Assembly: GCA_947627365.1 (NCBI GenBank)
Contig: CANQVT010000021.1
Location: 1 to 43,648 of the forward strand
DNA: 43,648 nt
Reading direction: 5' to 3'
Source of the DNA: an uncultured Lachnospiraceae bacterium
GTDB taxonomy: Bacteria > Bacillota > Clostridia > Lachnospirales > Lachnospiraceae
In this document: piece by piece, positions 16,753-25,001 of the stretch
Layout: each line of letters starts with the position of its first letter
Numbering within the stretch: the first letter of the stretch is position 1
Notes under the pieces: model-generated
Told to the model about the DNA's origin: nothing
What the model saw: the letters and a program-made list of their open reading frames with translations, nothing else
The model's database searches: none
Program-made: the position numbers and the translations under genes

Positions 16753-16805
16753 ACAGGGTAGTTGCCAGTTTGTCCTCCGGTGTCCTTCGGGCCCGGGGCT
16801 TTTTA
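16753..16805 (+). ncRNA. Candidate short untranslated RNA or terminator hairpin
   Basis: About 53 nt lie between the orphan promoter and CTCCGG...CCGGGG followed by CTTTTT. No frame with a ribosome binding site is present. It could be a small RNA, or simply the terminator of the upstream genes with a chance promoter. Confidence 0.25.
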
Positions 16806-16898
16806 AAAAGCAAGAGACGACCGACAGCCGCCTCTTTCTTCTTTCTTCTTTCTTTCTTATCTCTTATTCCCTTTTATCTCTTCTCAACGCTTAAAACC

Positions 16899-19376
16899 TT
16901 ACACCTCAAACGACTCCGGATCCACCTTCACTTCCACCTTATCCAGATGCCAGATCTCGTCAACATACTGCTGGATCGTGCGGTCGGAGGTGAATTTTCC
17001 GCTGCTCGCCATGTTCAGAATCGCCATCTTCGCCCAGCGTGCTTCATCGCGGTACGCCTCCTCGACGCGCTCCTGCGCGGCCGCGTAGGACTTGAAGTCC
17101 GCGAGGATGAAATAGGTGTCCGGACGGTCGCTGCTGTTCGTGTTCAGGAGCGAATCATAGATGTCGCGGAACATCTCCGTATCCGAGGAATACTCGCCGT
17201 TGATGAGCTGCATCAGCACGCGGCGGATATCCTGGTCGTTGTTGAAGTAGTCGGTCGGATGATAACCTCCTTCATTCTCATAACGGATGACTTCCTCCGC
17301 GGAAAGGCCAAAGATGAATGCGTTCTCCTCACCCACTTCCTCGACAATCTCGACGTTCGCGCCGTCCATTGTGCCGAGCGTCGGAGCGCCGTTCAGCATG
17401 AACTTCATGTTGCCCGTGCCGGAAGCCTCCTTACTCGCGGTGGAGATCTGCTCGGAAACATCCGCCGCCGCGAAGATCAGCTCCGCGTTGGACACGCGGT
17501 AATCCTCGATAAACACGACCTTCAGCTTGCCGTTGATCGACTGGTCGTTGTTGATGACATCAGCCACCGAGTTGATCAGCTTGATCGTCAGCTTCGCGCG
17601 GCGATAGCCCGCGGCCGCCTTCGCGCCAAAAATAAAGGTTCTCGGATAGAACTCCATCTCCGGGTGATCCTTGATCTTGTTGTAGAGATACATCACATGC
17701 AGGATGTTGAGCAGCTGGCGCTTGTACTCATGCAGCCTCTTGACCTGCACGTCAAAGATCGAGCGCGGGTCTACGTCGATGCCGTTGTGCTCCTTGATGT
17801 ATTTTGCCAGACGCAGCTTGTTCTGGTATTTGATATTCATGAACTCCTGCTGTGCCTTTTTGTCGTCGGCATAAATTTTCATCTTCGCAATCTGCGGAAG
17901 GTCAGTAATCCACTCGTCGCCAATGTGCGCCGTCACCCAGTCCGCAAGAAGCGGGTTCGCGTGAAGCAGGAATCTTCTCTGCGTGATACCGTTCGTCTTG
18001 TTGTTAAACTTCTGCGGCATCATCTCATAGAAATCCTTGAGCTCCTGATTCTTCAGGATCTCGGTATGCAGCCTCGCCACGCCGTTGACGGAATAACCCA
18101 CGGCGATCGCAAGGTTCGCCATACGCACCTGTCCATCGTAGATGATCGCCATCTTGCGCAGCTTCTCCTGATCGCCCGGATAGAGCTTCTGGATGTCCGC
18201 GACAAAACGGCGGTTGATCTCCTCGATGATCTGGTAGATACGCGGAAGCAATCTTGAAAACAGCTCAATCGGCCATTTCTCAAGCGCCTCGGACATGATC
18301 GTGTGGTTCGTGTACGCGCAGGTCTTCGACACGACGTCCCACGCATCCATCCACTCGAGGCCTTCCTCATCGAGCAGGATGCGCATCAGCTCTGCCGTCG
18401 CTACCGTCGGGTGCGTGTCGTTGAGCTGGAATGTCACCTTCTCGTGGAATTTACGAATGTCCTTGTGTACCTTCTTGTACTTCGCGACCGCCTGCTGCAC
18501 GCTCGCAGAAATGAAGAAATACTGCTGCTTCAGGCGCAGCTCCTTGCCCGCGTAGTGGTTGTCGTTCGGATAGAGGACGTCAACGAGATTCTTCGCCAAG
18601 TTCTCCTGCTCGACCGCCTTCTGGTAATCGCCCTTGTCGAACGAGTCGAGGTGGAAGTCCGTGAGCGGCTCCGCGTCCCAGATGCGCAGCGTGTTGACGA
18701 GGTTGTTGTTATATCCGAGGATCGGCATGTCGAACGGCACCGCACGCACCGCCTGGTAGCCCTCGTGAATGAAATGATTTCTCTGTGTCTTCTCGTCATA
18801 CTCAACGCGCACGTAGCCGCCGAACTTGACGATCTTCGCGTACTCCGGACGGCGCAGCTCGAACGGATTGCCGTCCTTCAGCCAGTTGTCCGGCACCTCG
18901 ATCTGGTAGCCGTTCTCGATCTTCTGCTTGAACATGCCGTAGCGATAGCGGATACCGCAGCCATACGCGCAGTAGCCCAGCGTCGCCAGGGAATCCAGAA
19001 AGCACGCCGCCAGACGGCCGAGACCGCCGTTGCCCAGCGCAGCATCCGGCTCCTGGTCTTCGATCACGTTGAGGTCGAAGCCCATCTCCTCGAGCGCTTC
19101 CTTTACTTCCTTATATGCAGTCAGGTTGATCAGATTGTTGCCGAGCGCACGCCCCATCAGGAACTCCATCGACATATAGTAGACCATCTTCGGATCGTCG
19201 ATCTCGAACTGCTTCTGCGTCGCCAGCCAGTTGTTGATGATCTCATCCTTCACGGCGTAGGCCACCGCCTGGAAGAGCTGCTGCTGATCCGCCTCCTTGA
19301 TCGTCTTGCGGTAGAGCGTCTTGACGTTGTCTTTCACGCGCTCCTTGAACACTTCCTTGTCAATCAGTTTACTCAT
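16899..19376 (-). CDS. glgP: Glycogen/maltodextrin phosphorylase
   Basis: The 825-residue enzyme releases glucose-1-phosphate from alpha-1,4-glucans using phosphate and pyridoxal phosphate. The length and sequence fit family GT35. Characteristic stretches include YYMSMEFLMGR, the dimer/active-site region ALGNGGLGRLAACFLDS, and QLNDTHPT. The PLP site EASGTGNMKFMLNGA has its lysine near residue 658, followed by TLGTMDGANVEI. The start has AAAGGA 7 nt upstream. No other glycogen genes are in the window. The gene lies downstream of ileS on the same strand, separated by a 111-nt gap that holds a family-1 repeat. Confidence 0.97.
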   Translation of the reverse strand: MSKLIDKEVFKERVKDNVKTLYRKTIKEADQQQLFQAVAYAVKDEIINNWLATQKQFEIDDPKMVYYMSMEFLMGRALGNNLINLTAYKEVKEALEEMGFDLNVIEDQEPDAALGNGGLGRLAACFLDSLATLGYCAYGCGIRYRYGMFKQKIENGYQIEVPDNWLKDGNPFELRRPEYAKIVKFGGYVRVEYDEKTQRNHFIHEGYQAVRAVPFDMPILGYNNNLVNTLRIWDAEPLTDFHLDSFDKGDYQKAVEQENLAKNLVDVLYPNDNHYAGKELRLKQQYFFISASVQQAVAKYKKVHKDIRKFHEKVTFQLNDTHPTVATAELMRILLDEEGLEWMDAWDVVSKTCAYTNHTIMSEALEKWPIELFSRLLPRIYQIIEEINRRFVADIQKLYPGDQEKLRKMAIIYDGQVRMANLAIAVGYSVNGVARLHTEILKNQELKDFYEMMPQKFNNKTNGITQRRFLLHANPLLADWVTAHIGDEWITDLPQIAKMKIYADDKKAQQEFMNIKYQNKLRLAKYIKEHNGIDVDPRSIFDVQVKRLHEYKRQLLNILHVMYLYNKIKDHPEMEFYPRTFIFGAKAAAGYRRAKLTIKLINSVADVINNDQSINGKLKVVFIEDYRVSNAELIFAAADVSEQISTASKEASGTGNMKFMLNGAPTLGTMDGANVEIVEEVGEENAFIFGLSAEEVIRYENEGGYHPTDYFNNDQDIRRVLMQLINGEYSSDTEMFRDIYDSLLNTNSSDRPDTYFILADFKSYAAAQERVEEAYRDEARWAKMAILNMASSGKFTSDRTIQQYVDEIWHLDKVEVKVDPESFEV

Positions 19377-19433
19377 CGTATCATCCTTTCCTATATGGAT
19401 TATTGTTTGCCTCTATTGTACGCTGTGCTAGTC

Positions 19434-19486
19434 GCGGACCCCTCGCCGGGGTGGCATCGCCCTCTTCCAGAGAGCGATTACTTCGC
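19434..19486 (-). repeat. Family-1 dispersed repeat, copy 1
   Basis: A 52-nt block (plus strand from CGGACCCCTCGCCGGGG to GAGAGCGATTACTTCGC) matches the reverse complement of 26019-26070 at 47 of 52 positions. It can form CCCC-GGGG and ATCGC-CTCT...AGAG-GCGAT hairpins. It ends at the ileS stop codon and lies before glgP. Confidence 0.75.
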
Positions 19487-19487
19487 C

Positions 19488-22400
19488 TTACAGCTTCTCT
19501 ACACCCAGCGTCACATTCTCGCCGTTGATGTTCCAGTCCTTCACGTATCCGCTCGCCGCGTCGTACACGATCTCGTCCGCCATGACGTCGGTGAGGATGT
19601 CCTTCTCGAACTTCCGCAGGATCGCGTCGATCTTCTCGTTGTCCTTCACGGACACGCGGATCTTGTCCATCACCTCGAAGCCGGCCTCCTTGCGCATCGT
19701 CTGAATCTTGCTGATCAACTCGCGCACAAATCCCTCTTCGATCAGCTCCGGCGTCAGCTTGGTGTCCAGCACGACAGAAATATCACCGTTCGTCTCCGCG
19801 ATGAAGCCCTCGGTCTGCGCCGTCTCGATCAGCAGATCTTCCTCGGCCAGTGCAACCTCCTCGCCGTCAAAGTCAAACTTCAGCGCGCCGTCCGCCTTGA
19901 GCTCCGCCATCGCCTTGTTGCCGTCAAGCTCCGTGAGCGCCTGACGAATCTTTCCGAGCAGCTTGCCGTACTTCGGGCCGACCGTTTTGAGCTGCGGCTT
20001 GAACGTATAGGAGATAAAGCTTCCGACGTCCTGCGTATACTCGACCTTCTTGACGTTCAGCTCGTCCTTCACAATATCCGTAAAGTACTCCGGCAGCTCC
20101 TCCGGCGCCTTGATGTACATCAGCGCGATCGGCTGACGGTTCTTGATGTTGGCCGCATTCCTGCACGCGCGCCCCATCACGACCACCTTGAGCACCTGAT
20201 CCATCGCTCGCTCGAGCTCTTCGTCAATCTGAGCCTCATCCACAGTCGGGAAATCACACAGATGAATGCTCTCCGGCGCGGACGCATCCACCTTGCAGAC
20301 AATATTGCGGTAGATGTCCTCCGCCATGAACGGGATCATCGGCGCCGCCGCCTTGCAGGTGTTCACAAGCGCCGTGTACAGCGTCATGTAAGCATTGATC
20401 TTGTCCTGCTCCATGCCCTTCGCCCAGAAACGCTCGCGGCTTCTGCGGACATACCAGTTGCTCATGTCGTCCACAAACTCCTGCAGCGCGCGCCCGGCCT
20501 CCGGGATCTTATAGCTTCCGAGCGACTCGTCGACGGTCTTCACCATCGAGTTCATCTTGGACAGCAGCCACTTGTCCATCACGGAAAGCTTCCCATAATC
20601 CAGTGTATGCTCCATCGGATTGAAATTGTCAATGTTCGCGTACAGTACGAAGAACGCGTAAGTGTTCCACAGCGTCCCCATAAACTTGCGTTGTCCCTCC
20701 TGCACGGCCTTGCCATGAAAGCGGTTCGGAAGCCACGGCGCGCTGTTCACATAGAAATACCAGCGGATCGCGTCGGCCCCGTAGGTCTCAAGCGCCTCAA
20801 ACGGATCGACCGCGTTGCCCTTGGACTTGCTCATCTTCTGGCCGTTCTCGTCCTGCACATGTCCCAGCACGATGACGTTCTCGTACGGCGCCTTGTTGAA
20901 CAGCAGCGTCGACTCCGCGAGCAGCGAGTAGAACCAGCCTCTCGTCTGATCCACCGCCTCGGAGATGAACTGCGCCGGGAAATGCGCCTCGAAATATTCC
21001 TTATTCTCAAACGGATAATGGTACTGCGCGAACGGCATCGCGCCAGAATCGAACCAGCAGTCGATCACCTCCGGCACACGGTGCATCGTCTTGCCGCACT
21101 TCGGACATTTGATCGTGATCTCGTCGATGTACGGGCGGTGCAGCTCCACGGTCTTTGCAGCTTCGTTGCCGCTCATCTCGAAGAGCTCCTCGCGGCTGCC
21201 GATCGAATGCATGTGGCCGCAGTCCTCACACTCCCAGATGTTCAGCGGCGTGCCCCAGTAGCGGTTCCGGGAAATGCCCCAGTCCTGCACGTTCTCCAGC
21301 CAGTCGCCGAAGCGGCCCTTGCCGATGCTCTCCGGAATCCAGTTGATCGTGTTGTTATTCGCGATCAGGTCGTCCTTCACCGCGGTCATCTTGATGAACC
21401 ACGACTCGCGCGCGTAATAGATCAGCGGCGTGTCGCAGCGCCAGCAATGCGGATAGTCATGCTCAAACTTCGGCGCGTCAAACAGCTTGCCGTCCTTGTC
21501 CAGGTCAGCGATGATGACCGGATCCGCCTTCTTCACGAAGATGCCCTCGTACGGCGTCTCCTTCGTCAGCTCGCCCTTGTTGTCCACGAACTGAATGAAC
21601 GGCAGATCGTAATCGCGCCCCACGCGGCTGTCGTCCTCGCCGAACGCCGGCGCGATGTGGACGATGCCGGTACCGTCGGACATCGTGACGTAGCGGTCGC
21701 AGGTCACGAAATGCGCCTTCTTGTGCTGCTTCGTCGCGGCCTCTCCCGCCGCTGCGAACAGCGGCTCATACTCTCTGTATTCCAGGTCCTTGCCCTTATA
21801 CGTTTCCAGGATCTCGTACGCCGGGATTCCTTTTTCCTCGTCGCCCAGCTTGCCGAGCACGGTATCCAGCAGCGCCTGCGCCATATAGTAGGTTCTGCCG
21901 TCGGCCGCCTTCACCTTGCAGTAAGTCTCGTCCGGGTTCACGCACAGCGCCGTGTTCGACAACAGCGTCCAGGGCGTCGTCGTCCAGGCCAGGAAGTACG
22001 CATCCTCGCCGACCGCCTTGAAACGCACGATCGCGGAGCGCTCCTTGACCGTCTTGTAGCCCTGCGCCACCTCCTGCGCCGAGAGCGGCGTACCGCAGCG
22101 CGGACAGTACGGGACGACCTTAAAGCCTTTATACAGAAGCTGTCTGTCCCAGATCTTCTTCAGCGCCCACCACTCCGATTCGATAAAATCGTCGTGGTAC
22201 GTCACGTAAGGGTTGTCCATGTCGGCCCAGAAACCGACCGTGCCGGAGAAATCCTCCCACATGCCCTTGTACTTCCAGACGCTCTCCTTACACTTATCAA
22301 TAAACGGGATCAGACCGTACTCCTCGATCTGCTCCTTGCCGTCGAGGCCGAGCATGCGCTCCACCTCCAGCTCCACCGGAAGTCCGTGCGTATCCCAGCC

Positions 22401-22652
22401 GGCCTTTCTCGGCACCATCTTGCCCTTCATCGTCTGGTAACGCGGGATCATATCCTTGATAACACGCGTCAGGACGTGGCCGATGTGCGGCTTTCCGTTC
22501 GCCGTAGGCGGTCCGTCGTAGAATGTGTACGTCTCGCAGCCCTCGCGGTTCGCCATACTCTTCTCAAAAATCTTGTTTTCCTTCCAGAATTTTTCTGTCT
22601 GCTTTTCCCGCTCGACAAAATTCAGACTTGTAGGTACTTTGTCGTACAGCAT
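19488..22652 (-). CDS. ileS: Isoleucyl-tRNA synthetase, type 2
   Basis: The 1054-residue enzyme charges tRNA-Ile. It shows the class I signatures PHIGH (HIGH motif) and KMSKS, the GWDTHGLPVE editing/catalytic core region, and an anticodon-binding domain with NWYVRRSRERFW. The FYDGPP opening and overall form fit the eukaryote-like type 2 (IleS2) group rather than the E. coli type. The intact HIGH motif gives no sign of the altered motif known in mupirocin hyper-resistant forms. The start at 22652 was chosen because GAGGAGG lies 6 nt upstream; a longer frame to 22724 has no such site. The promoter is a perfect consensus and the leader is only about 68 nt, too short for a T-box. Confidence 0.96.
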   Translation of the reverse strand: MLYDKVPTSLNFVEREKQTEKFWKENKIFEKSMANREGCETYTFYDGPPTANGKPHIGHVLTRVIKDMIPRYQTMKGKMVPRKAGWDTHGLPVELEVERMLGLDGKEQIEEYGLIPFIDKCKESVWKYKGMWEDFSGTVGFWADMDNPYVTYHDDFIESEWWALKKIWDRQLLYKGFKVVPYCPRCGTPLSAQEVAQGYKTVKERSAIVRFKAVGEDAYFLAWTTTPWTLLSNTALCVNPDETYCKVKAADGRTYYMAQALLDTVLGKLGDEEKGIPAYEILETYKGKDLEYREYEPLFAAAGEAATKQHKKAHFVTCDRYVTMSDGTGIVHIAPAFGEDDSRVGRDYDLPFIQFVDNKGELTKETPYEGIFVKKADPVIIADLDKDGKLFDAPKFEHDYPHCWRCDTPLIYYARESWFIKMTAVKDDLIANNNTINWIPESIGKGRFGDWLENVQDWGISRNRYWGTPLNIWECEDCGHMHSIGSREELFEMSGNEAAKTVELHRPYIDEITIKCPKCGKTMHRVPEVIDCWFDSGAMPFAQYHYPFENKEYFEAHFPAQFISEAVDQTRGWFYSLLAESTLLFNKAPYENVIVLGHVQDENGQKMSKSKGNAVDPFEALETYGADAIRWYFYVNSAPWLPNRFHGKAVQEGQRKFMGTLWNTYAFFVLYANIDNFNPMEHTLDYGKLSVMDKWLLSKMNSMVKTVDESLGSYKIPEAGRALQEFVDDMSNWYVRRSRERFWAKGMEQDKINAYMTLYTALVNTCKAAAPMIPFMAEDIYRNIVCKVDASAPESIHLCDFPTVDEAQIDEELERAMDQVLKVVVMGRACRNAANIKNRQPIALMYIKAPEELPEYFTDIVKDELNVKKVEYTQDVGSFISYTFKPQLKTVGPKYGKLLGKIRQALTELDGNKAMAELKADGALKFDFDGEEVALAEEDLLIETAQTEGFIAETNGDISVVLDTKLTPELIEEGFVRELISKIQTMRKEAGFEVMDKIRVSVKDNEKIDAILRKFEKDILTDVMADEIVYDAASGYVKDWNINGENVTLGVEKL

Positions 22653-22726
22653 CGTCTGCCTCCTCATATTTATCAAATGATGAGCCGTGCCCAACCTCAA
22701 AAAACCTTCGGCTTTCACGAACAATA

Positions 22727-22756
22727 ATTATAGCCCAGAAACATATTCATTGTCAA
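22727..22756 (-). promoter_or_regulatory. ileS promoter
   Basis: The minus strand has perfect TTGACA (22751-22756) and TATAAT (22727-22732) with an 18-nt spacer. The leader holds an AGCCG...CGGCT stem only. Confidence 0.85.
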
Positions 22757-22763
22757 TTTTTTA

Positions 22764-22792
22764 TTGATTTTTCGGATAAAAACAACTATACT
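22764..22792 (+). promoter_or_regulatory. Promoter of the DUF624 gene
   Basis: TTGATT (22764-22769), a 17-nt spacer and TATACT (22787-22792) lie about 70 nt before the start. It is divergent from the ileS promoter. Confidence 0.65.
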
Positions 22793-22861
22793 TTCTTCTA
22801 TAAACTTACGTGCTTTGTATAAAGCGCAGACACAAATTACTATTTATACAGAAAGCGAGTG

Positions 22862-23578
22862 ATGCCTTTGCGAAGTATCTTTGATATGGACAGCGGGTTT
22901 TTCCGCGCGCTCAGCCGTGTGGCAGACCTGATGATCCTGAACCTCATATTTGTCGCGTGTTGTATTCCGGTCGTGACGATCGGGCCCGCGCTGACCGCCA
23001 TGTATTATGTCACACTGAAGATGGTGGAGAACGAGGAGGGTTATATCCTCCGGGGATTTTTCAAGTCCTTCCGGCAAAATTTCCGGCAGGCGTTGATCAT
23101 CTGGTTGATCTTTCTCCTGCTCGGCTTTCTCCTGGTGATTGATCTTCTGATCCTTCGAAATTCCCCCGGCCTGGTACTCCAGATCATGCGGGTTTTCATC
23201 ATGGCCACCTTCGTTGTGTACTTCATGGCAATGACCTACGTGTTTCCGACACTGGCCAAGTTTGACAACACCGTCCGCGCGACGATGAAGAACGCTTTGT
23301 TCATGTCGATCCTCGATTTTCCGCGCACGGTCATCATGCTGGTGATCACAGGGCTTTCCATTTTCATTACACTGCTCAATGGTTTCACCTTCTGGTACGG
23401 AATCCTGATCTGGATCATGCTGGGTTTCTCATGTATCGCCTATGTGAACTCCCGCTTCTTTACGCAGATCTTCAAAAAATATATACCGACAGACACAGAC
23501 GGTACAGAAGAGAAAGACGAGGATACAGACGGAGAGCTTGAAGAAAAGGATGAAGTAAAAACAATTGAAAACTCCTGA
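22862..23578 (+). CDS. DUF624/YesL-family membrane protein
   Basis: The product is about 238 residues from the ATG at 22862; an adjacent in-frame GTG at 22859 is also possible. The N-terminal FDMDSGFFRALSRVADLMILNLIFV-like region and IPVVTIGPALTAMYY are characteristic of the YesL/DUF624 family (PF04854). Four to five membrane helices follow (about 18-40, 75-97, 105-130, 145-170 and 172-195), then a charged Asp/Glu/Lys tail. YesL proteins often neighbour carbohydrate ABC transporter genes; none is nearby. The function is unknown. It ends in a strong bidirectional terminator. Confidence 0.85.
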   Translation: MPLRSIFDMDSGFFRALSRVADLMILNLIFVACCIPVVTIGPALTAMYYVTLKMVENEEGYILRGFFKSFRQNFRQALIIWLIFLLLGFLLVIDLLILRNSPGLVLQIMRVFIMATFVVYFMAMTYVFPTLAKFDNTVRATMKNALFMSILDFPRTVIMLVITGLSIFITLLNGFTFWYGILIWIMLGFSCIAYVNSRFFTQIFKKYIPTDTDGTEEKDEDTDGELEEKDEVKTIENS

Positions 23579-23583
23579 CAAAG

Positions 23584-23625
23584 AAATCCCTGCCCCACCA
23601 TTCGGTGAAGCAGGGATTTTATTTA
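23584..23625. terminator. Bidirectional terminator between the DUF624 and metalloprotease genes
   Basis: AAATCCCTGC pairs with GCAGGGATTT around an inner ACC/GGT stem, with T-rich runs on both strands. It serves both convergent genes. Confidence 0.85.
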
Positions 23626-23649
23626 CGTTACACTAAACAACTTTTGATT

Positions 23650-24618
23650 TTACTTCCATAATCTACCATATATTGCTTTGATCCCACTTACCTGAGCATC
23701 CGTCACCTTCGACAGCGCCTCTTCGATCGCCGCGTAGGTCTGCGGTCTGGAAGCCTTCAGCTCGCCATTTGCAAGGATGTACTGGCAATAGGACTCTGCG
23801 AAATATTCAGCAGCACTGGAGCAGACATAAAGCTTATTATGCTCTGTATACTTGTCTTTCTCCGCACTGTAAATACTCTTAAACTTGGCACTCTCGTCAT
23901 AGTTTCCGGTGATGAATGCAAGGAAGTGTCCCAGCTCATGATACACTGTACCATTCTGAGCCCTCACTGTGATTGTACCGGTCTGTGCCCTGAACACTCC
24001 ATCAGCAGATACTCCCGGATTGACTATCAGCTTCATACCCAGTGTATTGAACGCATTGGCAACCTTCGGAGTAACCTTCGCCCATGCAAAATCACCAGTT
24101 CTTGCGGTGATATAAGCGCTGGCTCCGATCCTCGCACCTGCTGCCGTCGCCGTCGTTGTAGTACCTTTGCCTGCCTTTGATGCATTGACGGTTACCGTCT
24201 TCGCCTTCACCGTTATCTTGCAGGTATACTTTTTGGAACCTACCTTAGCGGTGATGGTTGCCTTACCTGCTCCAATAGCGGTAATTTTGCCCTTGCTGGT
24301 GACTTTTGCAACCTTCTTGTTGCTGGTCTTCCATGTCACCTTCTTTTTGTTGTTCTTCAGCTTCAGAGTAAGCGTCTTGCCGACGTCCAGCGTAGCGCTC
24401 TTCTTGCTCAGCTTCGGCTTCGCGAGCGGCGTCTCCTCATCCTCGATCTCGGCCGTCTCTGCCGGATCAACGTAAGTAACCAGCTCCGGAATCTTCGTCG
24501 TCTGAGAATCCTTCCACGCCCACATGCTTCCGCTGAATACGATAGCGGCCGCGATGACAATACTGCCTACCTTTGTGGAGCGCCTCTTCAGCAGCTCTTT
24601 CAGTTTCTCCCTACTCAT
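23650..24618 (-). CDS. Surface BIG2-domain metalloprotease, lethal-factor/PPEP-like
   Basis: The product is about 322 residues from the ATG at 24618 (GGAGG 7 nt upstream; a second ATG lies at 24624). Positions here count from 24624. It has a short Lys-rich cytoplasmic start, one membrane/signal helix (about 18-36), and a Lys-rich BIG2 Ig-like domain (about 72-140, TWKTSNKKVAKVTSKGKI). The C-terminal zinc protease carries HELGH (His229, Glu230, His233) and a downstream EYFAE (Glu273/Glu277) that would give the third ligand. This HELGH...EYFAE...RPQTY arrangement resembles the anthrax lethal factor C-domain (PF07737) and C. difficile Pro-Pro endopeptidase PPEP-1. Substrate unknown; cleavage of a surface adhesin is inferred. 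A c-di-GMP-I riboswitch controls it. Confidence 0.75.
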   Translation of the reverse strand: MSREKLKELLKRRSTKVGSIVIAAAIVFSGSMWAWKDSQTTKIPELVTYVDPAETAEIEDEETPLAKPKLSKKSATLDVGKTLTLKLKNNKKKVTWKTSNKKVAKVTSKGKITAIGAGKATITAKVGSKKYTCKITVKAKTVTVNASKAGKGTTTTATAAGARIGASAYITARTGDFAWAKVTPKVANAFNTLGMKLIVNPGVSADGVFRAQTGTITVRAQNGTVYHELGHFLAFITGNYDESAKFKSIYSAEKDKYTEHNKLYVCSSAAEYFAESYCQYILANGELKASRPQTYAAIEEALSKVTDAQVSGIKAIYGRLWK

Positions 24619-24665
24619 AACCATTCCTCCTCCTGAATATTAATCGTCTGATATAATCTTCCAGG

Positions 24666-24701
24666 AAAAAAAATAACCGCTTCAAAAATTCTCCGCGGTT
24701 A
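24666..24701 (-). terminator. Riboswitch-controlled intrinsic terminator
   Basis: On the minus strand TAACCGC pairs with GCGGTTA and is followed at once by eight T. The 5' arm overlaps UGUGGUAACCG (24696-24706), which can instead pair over 11 positions, including two G-U pairs, with CGGUUGCCGCA of the aptamer (24766-24776). Ligand binding should therefore free the terminator and stop transcription. Confidence 0.8.
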
Positions 24702-24757
24702 CCACATACACATCATATCATTTGGGCTTGCTTTCTATATATTTTGCTGTGCCCCAT

Positions 24758-24854
24758 GATCATAATGCGGCAACCGGCTGTCATAGCTCATGAAATATAA
24801 GCCTTAGACCCTTGGCTTTGCGTCCTTACCTTTCGATAAGTTTGCCCTTATATC
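24758..24854 (-). ncRNA. Cyclic di-GMP-I (GEMM-I) riboswitch aptamer
   Basis: The minus strand carries the family's conserved blocks in order. GGGCAAAC comes first, then a P2 stem with a CUUA/UAAG helix and GAAA tetraloop. GGACGCAAAGCC and GGUCUAAG follow, then a GCUUA...UGAGC stem, and AGCCGGUUGCC as the tetraloop receptor region. P1 closes as GAUAUAA with UUAUgAUC. GEMM-I RNAs bind cyclic di-GMP. Downstream lie an antiterminator/terminator pair and the metalloprotease gene. From the pairing the switch is predicted to turn expression OFF at high c-di-GMP, as reported for the PPEP-1 gene of C. difficile. Confidence 0.92.
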
Positions 24855-24872
24855 AGATTTCTATCCACCATC

Positions 24873-24901
24873 ATAGTAATGGATATCTTTGGATTTGTCA
24901 A
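24873..24901 (-). promoter_or_regulatory. Promoter of the riboswitch-metalloprotease transcript
   Basis: The minus strand has TTGACA (24896-24901), a 17-nt spacer and TACTAT (24873-24878). Transcription would start near 24866, just before the aptamer. Confidence 0.8.
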
Positions 24902-24920
24902 TACTTTTTGTAAAAAAAAC

Positions 24921-24948
24921 TTTCATTTTTTTCTTATTCTGCTATACT
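24921..24948 (+). promoter_or_regulatory. Candidate promoter of the transglutaminase-like gene
   Basis: TTTCAT (24921-24926), 16 nt and TATACT (24943-24948) lie divergent from the riboswitch promoter, about 53 nt before the ATG at 25002. Confidence 0.45.
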
Positions 24949-25001
24949 TGTATCAGGTTAGAATACTATACCATATACAGAGGGAGTCTGCAATATTTAT
25001 T

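Noticed and set aside
16716-18257. A 513-codon plus-strand frame opposite glgP
   Set aside because: Its composition mirrors the glgP antisense strand; only the orphan promoter before it is notable.
22653-22726. T-box leader for ileS
   Set aside because: The leader is too short and has no AGGGUGGNACCGCG-like block or antiterminator.
18303-22727. A 1474-codon plus-strand open frame opposite ileS and glgP
   Set aside because: It is Arg/Leu/His-rich shadow coding antisense to two certain genes, with no ribosome binding site or domain.
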